A stretch of DNA of 14,676 nt from JAKBCQ01 sp021807585 (GCA_027325115.1 DAHWFG010000601.1:1-14676); one strand, 5' to 3'; positions 1 through 6,877 are shown, numbered from the stretch's first letter. Made by a program: numbers and translations. The notes: generated by a model not told the origin, from the sequence alone.

Positions 1-831
1 CTTGCAGCCTGGATAATCGGTTTCGAATTCGAGGATGTTGTTCAAATTGGCGCCGCGCCACGCGTAGATCGCCTGGTCGGGATCCCCCGTCACGCACAAA
101 TTGGGATGATCGCGCGAAAGCCCGCGCAGTATCGCATATTGCGCCATGTTCGTGTCTTGATATTCGTCTACAAGTATATATTTATATTGGGCGTCGAGGC
201 GGGCGCGGAGGTCGGGGTGATCGCGCAAGATAGTTACGATATGAACAAGTAAGTCGTCAAAGTCGACCGCGGATTGTTCGCGGAGTCGTTCCTGGTAGCG
301 TTTGTAAACGGGGACGACGGCTTTGGCGATGAGGTCGTCGGCGCCGCCGAGGAGTTTTTCGGGGCTCGTCATCGCGTTTTTGGCGCGGCTGATGATCGCC
401 TCGATCCGTTCGGGGGGAACGCCGAGGGTGTCGATCTTCCGCGCCTCGATCACCTCTTTGATCGTTCGCAGCCGATCGGCCTGATCGAGGATCGTGAACG
501 AGCGATCGAGGCCGAGGAGGGGGGCGTGGGTGCGGAGCAGCCGCGCTCCGAGCGCGTGAAACGTGCCGACCCAAACGTTCGAATTGGGAACGAGCTTGCC
601 GATCCGTTCACGCATCTCACCCGCGGCCTTGTTCGTGAACGTGAGCGCGAGGATGTTCGATCCCTCGATTCCACGCGAAAGCATGTACGCGACCCGCCGC
701 GTGATCACCCGCGTTTTCCCCGATCCCGCCGCGGCGAGAACGAGCAACGGTCCGTCGACGTGAGTCACGGCCTTTTGCTGGGCGGGGGTCAGATCGGCGA
801 GCGATTGGGGATCTCGATGCGGAGCGGTCAT
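1..831 (-). CDS. uvrD: UvrD/PcrA-type superfamily 1 DNA helicase, N-terminal part (runs off left edge)
   Basis: This is an ATP-driven 3'-5' DNA helicase of the UvrD/PcrA/Rep family, acting in nucleotide-excision and mismatch repair and in clearing stalled replication or recombination intermediates. The reading frame is open from the ATG at 831 to the window edge, giving 277 residues. Visible motifs in order: the Q-motif region LTPAQQKAVTH (14-24), Walker A AAAGSGKT (33-40), motif Ia LTFTNKAA (63-70), motif Ib GTFHALGARLL (89-99), Walker B ILVDEYQDTN (219-228), and motif III GDPDQAIYAWRGA (249-261). Domains 1A and 1B are therefore present, and the remaining half or more (2A/2B and motifs IV-VI) lies beyond base 1. 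The start is the first ATG before the Q motif. No Shine-Dalgarno sequence precedes it, so translation may be weakly led or leaderless. UvrD, PcrA and Rep cannot be told apart from this portion. Confidence 0.93.
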   Translation of the reverse strand, partial: MTAPHRDPQSLADLTPAQQKAVTHVDGPLLVLAAAGSGKTRVITRRVAYMLSRGIEGSNILALTFTNKAAGEMRERIGKLVPNSNVWVGTFHALGARLLRTHAPLLGLDRSFTILDQADRLRTIKEVIEARKIDTLGVPPERIEAIISRAKNAMTSPEKLLGGADDLIAKAVVPVYKRYQERLREQSAVDFDDLLVHIVTILRDHPDLRARLDAQYKYILVDEYQDTNMAQYAILRGLSRDHPNLCVTGDPDQAIYAWRGANLNNILEFETDYPGCK

Positions 832-886
832 GGCGAATAATTCAACTTCAAATCAAGTGACGGCGCGCTGGAGCTTTACGAATACG

Positions 887-902
887 CGAACGTTTACGTT
901 CG
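887..902. promoter_or_regulatory. Inverted repeat upstream of the uvrD-like helicase
   Basis: CGAACGT-TT-ACGTTCG is a perfect 7-bp inverted repeat with a 2-base centre, 56 bases upstream of the helicase start. Read as half-sites it is CGAAC-N6-GTTCG. The half-sites equal those of the Gram-positive LexA (SOS) box, but that box has a 4-base spacer, so this is not a match. It may be an operator or chance; a role in controlling the helicase is inference. Confidence 0.3.
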
Positions 903-1039
903 GCGACCTTCGCGGACGATTACGCAATCGCATCAGCTTAGCGCGAATCGTCGCGACTTGCAACCGAGACGATCGGGTGCGCGACGATCGGCGCGGGGAT
1001 CGATCGCGAATTGTTCGCTTCGCGGTCGGCGCGGATTCG

Positions 1040-1076
1040 AAAAGCAACCGGGTCCGAATTTGGATCTCGGACCCGG
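1040..1076 (-). terminator. Rho-independent terminator after the cytochrome lipoprotein gene
   Basis: On the minus strand a perfect 10-bp stem (CCGGGTCCGA pairing with TCGGACCCGG, 9-base loop) starts 41 bases after the stop codon of the cytochrome gene. It is followed directly by TTGCTTTT. A GC-rich stem followed by a T-rich tract in this orientation is the classic intrinsic terminator. It separates the cytochrome gene from the helicase gene downstream on the same strand. Confidence 0.7.
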
Positions 1077-1116
1077 TCGCGATCGGGTGATTGGAGTCAT
1101 CAACGATCAGGTGAAT

Positions 1117-2001
1117 TTACTTGGGGTTTGCACCGCCTGGACCTCCCGGTCCGCCGCCGGGTCCGCCTGGGCCTCCCGGTCCGCCTGGACCTCCTCCCTG
1201 CCCGCCCGGTCCGCCGGGATAGCCGGGAGGCATTCCTCCTCCGCCTGGTCCACCCGGACCGCCGCCGGGACCCCCTGGTCCGCCGGGGCCGCCGCGACCT
1301 CCGCCTCGCATCGGACGATGTTCACGATGGCATCCGTTGCACGATTTGGTCAGTTTCTCGTGCGCGGCGAGAGCCGACTTAAGATCTTTAGCGTTCGCGG
1401 CTTGCTCAAGATCTTGGGAAGAAGCGAGGAACGCCGCGGTGAGCGTCGCCCAGGATTCTTTGCTTCCTCGTCGGGGCTCGTTCTCGCCAAGCGACTTGGC
1501 GAGTTGGACGTATTCTTTGGTTTGACCCTGGATCGTTTCCCACGGGGGTTGAGGCGCTTTGAGCTCTTTGCCGATGGCGGGGGTCAACGATTTATCCCCT
1601 TTGGCGAGCTTTTTCATCGCGTCTTCAATGGCTCTTGAAGAAGCCGTCGCGGGAGCTGCGCCGCCTCCGGGTCCGCCGCCGGGGCCTCCCGGACCTCCGC
1701 CGCCTGGACCGCCGGGTCCGCCTCCCGGTCCGCCCTGCATTCCTGGATATCCCGCGGGCATTCCGCCGCCGCTCGGCGAGCCTTGTCCGCCCCCCCCGCC
1801 TCCTTGTCCGCCGGGTGCTCCCCCCGGCGCTCCGCCGCCGCCTGGCGCGACGACGGGCTGTTGAGCGACTTGCCCTGGATTCTCGCCGGGGAGCCCGTTT
1901 TGACCGGGAACCTCGACTTTCTCATCGCCGCATCCCGCGAACGTTACGATCGCGGTCATCATGGATGACGCGATGATTGTTTTGCCTAACCACTTATTCA
2001 T
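1117..2001 (-). CDS. Lipoprotein with single CxxCH haem domain between two Gly/Pro-rich tracts
   Basis: Predicted 294-residue exported lipoprotein, probably a c-type cytochrome. Residues 1-24 form a lipoprotein signal peptide: charged N-terminus, hydrophobic stretch, then TFAGC with lipidated Cys24. Residues 53-114 are almost only Gly and Pro. Residues 120-229 form a Lys/Glu/Ala-rich, apparently helical domain ending in CNGCHREH, with haem-binding Cys221 and Cys224 and axial His225. Residues 233-290 are a second Gly/Pro tract. A haem motif near the end of a helical domain of about 110 residues resembles cytochrome c'/c556-type four-helix bundles, but that family call is inference. The start at 2001 is preferred over one at 2214, because the extra 71 residues would bury the signal peptide and a candidate promoter lies inside that stretch. 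The gene has its own terminator and appears monocistronic. The electron-transfer partner is unknown. Confidence 0.82.
   Translation of the reverse strand: MNKWLGKTIIASSMMTAIVTFAGCGDEKVEVPGQNGLPGENPGQVAQQPVVAPGGGGAPGGAPGGQGGGGGGQGSPSGGGMPAGYPGMQGGPGGGPGGPGGGGPGGPGGGPGGGAAPATASSRAIEDAMKKLAKGDKSLTPAIGKELKAPQPPWETIQGQTKEYVQLAKSLGENEPRRGSKESWATLTAAFLASSQDLEQAANAKDLKSALAAHEKLTKSCNGCHREHRPMRGGGRGGPGGPGGPGGGPGGPGGGGMPPGYPGGPGGQGGGPGGPGGPGGPGGGPGGPGGANPK
1132..1305 (-). repeat. C-terminal Gly/Pro low-complexity repeat of the cytochrome lipoprotein
   Basis: This stretch encodes residues 233-290 and is built from GGP/GPG units. It contains a GGGMPPGYPGG block that closely matches GGGMPAGYPGM in the N-terminal tract. 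The DNA consists of repeated ccgccggg/ggtccgcc-type words, which are prone to slippage and misassembly. Confidence 0.85.
1660..1845 (-). repeat. N-terminal Gly/Pro low-complexity repeat of the cytochrome lipoprotein
   Basis: This stretch encodes residues 53-114. It starts with GGGGAPGGAPGG, then a Gln/Ser-containing Gly run, then GGGMPAGYPGM followed by GGPGGGPGGPGG. The order MPxGYPG then GGP units is the same as in the C-terminal tract, which suggests that one cassette was copied to the other side of the haem domain. Confidence 0.85.
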
Positions 2002-2124
2002 TAGGAAGACTCTCAAAGAAGACTTGGTCGATTGCGATTGATGGACGAACCGACCCGGCCGATTCGCGCATATCACATAACCATTAAGCGTCGGATCGGA
2101 CGATCCCGGCCCCACGAGCGCGAA

Positions 2125-2153
2125 AGAATATGCGACGCCGCTTGAAAGTTCAA
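2125..2153 (-). promoter_or_regulatory. Candidate promoter for the cytochrome lipoprotein gene
   Basis: On the minus strand TTGAAC and TATTCT are separated by exactly 17 bases; each matches 4 of 6 bases of the sigma-70 consensus. Transcription from here would give a leader of about 115 bases before the ATG at 2001. This is a pattern match only. Confidence 0.35.
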
Positions 2154-2697
2154 CACCCGCGCTCCTCGGTCTTCTGATCGCGGCTTTGATCGGGATGTGT
2201 GACGACGACATCATGAATCGTTTCGTTTTAAGTGTTACACCGATCGGCGCGCTTCGCGATCACATGCGATAATCAGACCGTCTGGTGACCCGGGGATGCC
2301 GAAAACCTGCTCGGCAAATCGCGATTCCGATCCGTCAAAGAATGAGTAGTCGGCGATCATCTCGTATCGGCGATCTTGGGTGGTCGGGTCGCGCCGGAAC
2401 CGGGTTTTCTCACGTTCCGAATTCAATCCGCGGGCCTTAACGCCAAAAGTCTTGCGCCGTCCGCGCCTAACGGATTTAGGCGCGTTGATATTTGTTCATA
2501 AAAGAACCCGGAATGAAACCCCGCCGATCGGCGATACCGTCGCGTCGAATCGGCATAATTATCGATGTTGTTTTCGGGCGTTCGGCCTGAGCGCCTTCTT
2601 CAAGGCCGTCGTCAACGCATGCTCCAGTCTCGGACCTCGGAGCCGGCCTTAGATACAACAAGTTATAATGTCTATTATGGCTGATAAATAGATGGGT
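2154..2697. other. Gene-free stretch upstream of the cytochrome gene
   Basis: No recognisable gene is seen on either strand. A 63-codon minus-strand ORF (2235-2426) has a fairly protein-like middle (YSFFDGSESRFAEQVFG) but matches no family I know and has no clear ribosome-binding site. The stretch also holds the hairpin at 2462-2484, which is listed separately. Confidence 0.5.
2462..2484 (+). terminator. Orphan hairpin with T-rich 3' side
   Basis: CGCGCCTAA pairs with TTAGGCGCG around a 5-base loop, a perfect 9-bp stem. On the plus strand it is followed by TTGATATTTGTTC, a loose T-rich tract. No plus-strand gene ends just upstream, so it could terminate an unannotated small transcript or be a regulatory structure. 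Confidence 0.3.
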
Positions 2698-2790
2698 TCA
2701 ATTCTCGACCTCGTCGTGCGGCGAGAGGGCCTTCTCATTCAGCTTGGAGACGATCGACGTCTTCAGATCTTGGGGTAAGTGAATCGTCAT
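2698..2790 (-). pseudogene. Truncated ribbon-helix-helix antitoxin-like remnant
   Basis: A 30-residue ORF beginning MTIHLPQDLKTSIVSKLNEK and ending HDEVEN-stop. The N-terminus (a short beta strand MTIxLP, then DL and a helix) resembles ParD/CopG-type ribbon-helix-helix antitoxins, which are usually 70-90 residues. Only the DNA-binding N-terminal part is present and no toxin ORF follows on the downstream side. It lies 60 bases downstream, on the same strand, of the tRNA-derived fragment. It is best read as a degraded antitoxin gene at the edge of a putative island. The family call rests on a short pattern and could be wrong. Confidence 0.35.
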
Positions 2791-2850
2791 GCTTGTGAGT
2801 ATTAACTTATCGGCGCCCGTGAACCGGTTGACGATCGATTTGAAAGATCG

Positions 2851-2900
2851 ATTGGTCGGCACAGGATTTCGAACCTGTGACTTGCACCGCGTGAGGATGG
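2851..2900 (-). repeat. tRNA-Val 3'-half fragment (putative attachment-site remnant)
   Basis: Aligned with the intact tRNA-Val region 6766-6814, this 50-base stretch has 3 substitutions and one inserted base (46 of 50 columns identical by eye). It covers the 3' acceptor strand, the T arm and most of the anticodon arm, in the same orientation as the intact gene. There is no D arm or 5' acceptor strand, the T loop has an extra base and the acceptor strand carries a mismatch, so it is not a functional tRNA. Its position on the 3' side of the intact gene is what integration into a tRNA 3' end leaves behind. Confidence 0.75.
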
Positions 2901-3197
2901 TCGGAAAATCCAAGATTTTAGGGAAATAACGACTTACGTCTCCTAAGAGCAGCGAGAATCGCAGGGATTTCAAGGTCGGCGTGCGGCGAAGCGTGCGGAA
3001 CGCCACATTCACCGATGTGCTCATGGGGGCGACGGTCTGGGCCGATCCTGTGACGCCGACGGCCGGTAACCGTCCATCGAAGGCCCTGTCTCAGGCGTTT
3101 TCAGCTTGTTCAGGTCGCGACATCCGGTTCATGCCGGAAGCCGCGTGCGCGAATTGGACACCGACGCAAGTCGTTGTGTACTAACGCGGCGTTGATT

Positions 3198-3354
3198 TCA
3201 CCCCACCTGGGCGTAATTCGTCACATGGATCGCCAGGATCTGCAGTTGGAATGACTTCCGGTCCCGGAACCCGTACGACCGCCGCTACATCTTCTTGATC
3301 TTGTGGTTCGTCCTTCAGGTAGTAGGCCGTCGCCGGCGGCTCGTGCCCGATCAC
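3198..3354 (-). pseudogene. Decayed C-terminal end of an ISL3-family transposase
   Basis: Minus-strand frames 3308-3198 read NHKIKKM-stop-RRSYGFRDRK, then SFQLQILAIHVTNYAQVG and a stop. Just upstream, in a second frame, is HEPPATAYYLKDE. Both fit the C-terminal part of ISL3-type DDE transposases as I recall it: an AYYLKE helix, then an N-N-KIK-x-x-KRxAYGFRD block, then a tail ending ...YALVG. The normal spacer of roughly 60 residues between the blocks is missing. There is also an in-frame stop and a frame change, so the gene is dead. A third frame upstream (about 3355-3420) gives AIGEALEKGMDKRNDLV, possibly more of the same protein. No terminal inverted repeats were found. Confidence 0.55.
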
Positions 3355-3507
3355 ACAAGGTCGTTTCGTTTATCCATGCCTTTCTCCAAAGCCTCGCCGA
3401 TCGCTTTTACAACTAGCAAGGCGAATCTTGCTCAGGTCGGCCTTGGGGAAAGGCGATGCTCGATGAACGGGCAAGCAGCACATCGCCCGCGGCGAAATCA
3501 TGCGCGC

Positions 3508-5763
3508 TCACGAAGCCTGCACCAATAGCGGGAACAAGTAGCTCGAAGGGAGCCCCTGCGGATAATTCCCGCCCGGAGGCAAAGGCAGGATCGAGGGAGG
3601 CATGTCGCCCGGCTGGGCATCGTACATTCGAATCATCGGCTCGATCGTGGTGCTAAGCGCGACCGAGTCGCCGTAGATTGATTGCAGATACGCCGTCGAC
3701 GGCGTCGGAATCCAGTTCGTGGGCGCAACGCCGGCAGGCAGCGTCGGCGATAGCCAGATCGTGTACGATCCGGCCGGGAAGCCTGCGACGGAGCCGTTGT
3801 TGGGTTGAAGCTGCCCATCCTCAATTTGCGTGGAACCAAGCTGCGAAACCGGCTGAATCACCCCATAGTCCAGCGGCGTGCTCGCACTCAGTGGTGTGCT
3901 CAGCGTGACGAAGTCTTCGGGCTGACCCGAATACTGGATCGGCACGCCGTTGCTTGAAAGGCTCTGCTTCCACTGCGTTGAGATTTCGAATGTGTAATTG
4001 CCGCCGTTCATAACCGGCGTCGACGCGATGTAATACGGCGTGTTCGGCTTCAGGCCATACGCGCCGGCCCCCGCACCGAACATGATCGCGGTGCTTTCGA
4101 CCAACGGCCCGACGTTCGAGGCGGGCACGGTGATTGTATTCGCCGACGTGTCGATCGAAACCACCGGCGTGGTCGCCGTCGAGTATGCCGTGTTGAGCAC
4201 GCTCGCCTGCGAGAGGAACGGCGCCGCCGCCTCTGTACTATCCGGCTGGTACAACGTCAGCGACCAGAACCCGATCGGCGATCCGCCGCTGTTGAGCGCC
4301 AGCGGCGGCTCGATTCCCGTCACGGGATAACTACTGTAGCCGGCCTGCGGCAATGTGAACGTGATCTCGTACGTGTTGTTACCGTTTAAAGGCGTGTGGG
4401 CGCTGCTGTTCGTGAAAATCGGCGCGTACAGCCCGTCGATCGGCAGGTTTGGAAATCCGCCTGCGATCACACCGACAGCACGATATTGATAACCGGCCGG
4501 CGTATTAGGATATGTTCCAAAATCGTGGTTAATGTACGACCAGTAATTGGTCGCCGAGGTCGGCGGATTATCCAGCTTCTGCTGGATCTCGCTCTGTCCT
4601 TCTTCAAATCCCAGCTGCAAGGCGTTGAGCTCGGCGGGTCCCCAGCCCTTGGGAATGTGGAAACCCTTCGCCGTTAGTCCGATCGGGCGGAAGAGCGCGA
4701 GCATCGTTTGCTGCCCGGCCGATGGTGCGAAGTAAACGCGCCTGGCATTCGCTTGAGGCGCCATGTATGCCGGTACCTTGGACAGAGGAGTGCCACCGAT
4801 GCCCGTCGCCCGGGTTGGCAGCGGATTCAGCCGGAGCGACCGCCCCACCTGTTCGAAAAACGCGACGGCGTTTGTGGGTGTGTTCTGCCACTTTTGCGCC
4901 TGCTGCAACTGCTCGGCCGTCGGCGTCATCTGGTTGTAGGTTGCCGGATCGACCGGCTTGTTTCCGTTTGCCTGGAACTGCTTGAGCGTGTTCAGCGTGA
5001 ACTGCGTCGCCAGGTTGTTATACGTGTTCTGTACAGAAGTCGGACTACCGCCGGGCGCCAGGGTATCGGCGAGCAGCCGCACTAACATTTCGCCGCGGTT
5101 GGTGTCGAGCGCGATCACGGGAAACGTGAATCCGTCAAGTCTCACGCTCTTGCGATGAGAATACGGCGAGTTCGGCCCCACCAGTAGGTACGACGTCGCC
5201 GTGTTCGCCGGCGCCGTGCGCGTTCCGGGGTCCGAAACGACGTTGATGAAGTTATCGAATATCTGCGTGACCTCGTAATCGGCGTTGGTGGGCGGAGTGG
5301 TATAGACCAAAGCCCCCCGAGTGAGATTGAGCTCGCCGTTGATGTAGAGAACGGAGGAATCACCAGCGTTGGTCGCCGCGTTGTTCCACGCGGCGGGAAC
5401 CTGGCTATAGGCCAGCGTATTCACCGGCGCGGTCACGAGTTCGTTGTAGTTGGCAAACCGGTACATGAACTCAGCCGGAAGACCCCAAACATAAGCGGCC
5501 GCAGCCAGCTTTTCGATTCTCGCCAGGCGCGCCTGTATATAAGGCATGCTTATGTCTGCATGTGCCAGGCCGCCTATGCCGGACATGGGCGGCGCCGCGA
5601 GTGCGATCCGCGACTCCAGTGTTTCCAGCATCAGGCCGGTCCGAAATTCTTTCCGTCGCGTCGAGCTCCAGGTGCGCGGCCGACGCCCCGGATTGCGGGA
5701 CATCATTCCCCCCAATCTCTTGACGCAGGCGACAGCCGTACGTTGCAAGCCGATAAACGCCAT
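3508..5763 (-). CDS. Secreted DUF1254/DUF1214 protein with LEPR-xLL-like N-terminus
   Basis: A 751-residue protein of unknown biochemical function. The N-terminal 60 residues are basic and end with LETLESRIALA (46-56), a variant of the planctomycete LEPR-xLL segment found near the start of large exported proteins. Residues about 85-235 match DUF1254: AYVWGLPAEFMYRF, then a beta-rich region, GPNSPYSHRKSVRLDGF and a conserved-looking DTNRGEMLVRLL. Residues about 425-505 and 640-730 match DUF1214: YRAVGVIAGGFPNLPIDGLY, NTYEITFTLP, GFWSLTLYQ, then IWLSPTLPAG and NWIPTP. Between the two DUF1214 parts lies an extra beta-rich block (about 525-640). The family pair usually occurs as secreted proteins of about 450-500 residues, so this one is long. 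The start is uncertain: ATG at 5763 has AGGGTG upstream, and ATG-ATG at 5706/5703 is an alternative. The gene stands alone within the putative island. Confidence 0.85.
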   Translation of the reverse strand: MAFIGLQRTAVACVKRLGGMMSRNPGRRPRTWSSTRRKEFRTGLMLETLESRIALAAPPMSGIGGLAHADISMPYIQARLARIEKLAAAAYVWGLPAEFMYRFANYNELVTAPVNTLAYSQVPAAWNNAATNAGDSSVLYINGELNLTRGALVYTTPPTNADYEVTQIFDNFINVVSDPGTRTAPANTATSYLLVGPNSPYSHRKSVRLDGFTFPVIALDTNRGEMLVRLLADTLAPGGSPTSVQNTYNNLATQFTLNTLKQFQANGNKPVDPATYNQMTPTAEQLQQAQKWQNTPTNAVAFFEQVGRSLRLNPLPTRATGIGGTPLSKVPAYMAPQANARRVYFAPSAGQQTMLALFRPIGLTAKGFHIPKGWGPAELNALQLGFEEGQSEIQQKLDNPPTSATNYWSYINHDFGTYPNTPAGYQYRAVGVIAGGFPNLPIDGLYAPIFTNSSAHTPLNGNNTYEITFTLPQAGYSSYPVTGIEPPLALNSGGSPIGFWSLTLYQPDSTEAAAPFLSQASVLNTAYSTATTPVVSIDTSANTITVPASNVGPLVESTAIMFGAGAGAYGLKPNTPYYIASTPVMNGGNYTFEISTQWKQSLSSNGVPIQYSGQPEDFVTLSTPLSASTPLDYGVIQPVSQLGSTQIEDGQLQPNNGSVAGFPAGSYTIWLSPTLPAGVAPTNWIPTPSTAYLQSIYGDSVALSTTIEPMIRMYDAQPGDMPPSILPLPPGGNYPQGLPSSYLFPLLVQAS

Positions 5764-6767
5764 TATTTCACCCTGGAAGCTTTGGTGTTGTTCTCTGGTG
5801 TCAGTTCATTCCCAGACGATCACCTAGGACCGACCGTGGTGGGTTTCACCTGCAGGAGCGTAGGACAGATTATGGCGAGCAGGCCAATCTTGCCGACGAA
5901 AAGCAGCATCTCGGGAGCGAGTCGAGTATCCAAGGCGAGAGACTCCCCCTCGAGAAGACGGGATCACGCAGATCGACGACGGCTTCGAATACCTGGGCAT
6001 ACGGCGGGCGACTTGATCCGGCGCTTGAATTAACAGATCCAGGATTGGACCATTGACCACCGTTTTGCCGTCGGCAAGTGCATCTTCCTTGCGGCGGACG
6101 ACCGGATCTTGTGGAAGCCGTTGAGCCGGCTTCGCCGACGCCGCGCCTAGAAGAGTTGGAAATTGAACAAAATTATATATATACAGCGAGTCCAATTAGA
6201 ACTGGATGTTCATGAGATTGATCCTTGATAGCACAGGCTCGGTGCGACCGATCCGGCTGATGCAAGCGGACGGGGTCAAGGTCTAGCGGTGGGAGAAGAT
6301 CCCGCGGAGGGAACTCTACGCGCTCGGAGGCGGAGCGGCTGATGCAAGCGGCCGGCGCTTCGGTCCAATCGGCGCCAGTGATCAGTCAGCAGCTTGCTCG
6401 ACTTCTCGCCGCTCCGGCTTCACGACACGGCGGTTCCGCTTGTCCGCGGCGAAGCACCGGACCCCTTCCGCACTCTCTGCGAACGCCTGTCGCCGCTCGA
6501 CATTTTCATCGGCCTTTCCACAGGACGGCCCGGTAGCCGGCGCGACGTTTCGCCTCGAACCCTGGCGACTCGGACAGAATGCCGACGACCGTTTGCTCGT
6601 CGCCTGGGCGAAATGGAGCGACCACGCGGTTCCGTACAGCATCCTGGCCAGGCATCCGACATACTAAACGCCGGTTTATAGTGCCGCCGTAAACGTTGCG
6701 ACCTATCTAGATCGTTCCAAAACTGAAAATGAAAGCCGAGGGCGCCCGATCATTACCCGTAAGTCAT
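5764..6767. other. About 1 kb without an intact gene, inside the putative island
   Basis: ORFs on both strands are short, overlapping and unlike known families. A 123-codon minus-strand ORF (5824-6195) is not convincing as protein. A plus-strand frame at about 6520-6667 (ending SDHAVPYSILARHPTY) reads like the end of a real protein but has no intact 5' part, so it may be a relic. An AT-rich run (TATATATA) sits near 6174-6182. The stretch looks like decayed coding DNA. Confidence 0.45.
6254..6351. repeat. Pair of 16-bp direct repeats
   Basis: CGGCTGATGCAAGCGG occurs at 6254-6269 and again, identical, at 6336-6351, so copy starts are 82 bases apart. They lie in the gene-free part of the putative island. 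They may be a short local duplication or a relic of an element end; no function is evident. Confidence 0.7.
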
Positions 6768-6840
6768 TGGGCGGCACAGGATTCGAACCTGTGACTTCCA
6801 CCGTGTGAGGATGGCACTCTAACCGCTGAGTTAGCCGCCC
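6768..6840 (-). tRNA. tRNA-Val, anticodon CAC
   Basis: A 73-base cloverleaf on the minus strand. Acceptor GGGCGGC pairs with GCCGCCC (7 of 7). The D stem is ACTC/GAGT. The anticodon stem CCATC/GGTGG has one T-G wobble and loop CTCACAC, so T33 is followed by anticodon CAC, read as valine (GTG codons). The variable loop is AAGTC and the T arm is ACAGG-TTCGAAT-CCTGT. Discriminator A73 follows, and CCA is not encoded. All stems close, so the gene should be functional. Its 3' half is duplicated at 2851-2900, marking it as a likely integration site. Confidence 0.94.
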
Positions 6841-6877
6841 GCGGGTCGTTACGGATGAATCAACCGAAACGACGTTC

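Larger units (their letters stand above)
2851..6814. mobile_element. Putative eroded genomic island inserted at tRNA-Val(CAC)
   Basis: Boundaries are the tRNA fragment (2851-2900) and the matching 3' half of the intact tRNA (6766-6814), which are direct repeats. Inside are an ISL3-type transposase relic, one intact large secreted-protein gene and stretches of non-coding or decayed DNA. Outside on the right are ordinary housekeeping genes. No integrase or excisionase gene is visible, and the repeats have diverged, so the element is presumably old and immobile. The repeats and their geometry are seen directly; the island itself is inferred. Confidence 0.4.

Noticed and set aside
274..840. 188-codon plus-strand ORF opposite the helicase
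   Set aside because: It is antisense to a frame carrying all expected helicase motifs, so it is a shadow.
1132..1845. CRISPR-like or tandem repeat array
   Set aside because: The repetition is in-frame Gly/Pro coding sequence with no spacer structure.
1559..1864. Plus-strand Pro-rich ORF opposite the Gly/Pro tract
   Set aside because: It is the antisense shadow of the Gly/Pro repeats: Gly-rich codons read as Pro-rich on the other strand.
2002..2214. N-terminal extension of the cytochrome ORF to 2214
   Set aside because: It would place 71 non-homologous residues before an evident lipoprotein signal peptide, and a candidate promoter lies inside it.
2235..2426. 63-codon minus-strand ORF
   Set aside because: The middle is somewhat protein-like, but there is no family match or start signal, so it is mentioned only in the gene-free entry.
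5824..6195. 123-codon minus-strand ORF upstream of the DUF1254/DUF1214 gene
   Set aside because: No recognisable domain, no clear ribosome-binding site, and other frames look equally protein-like; probably decayed or non-coding.
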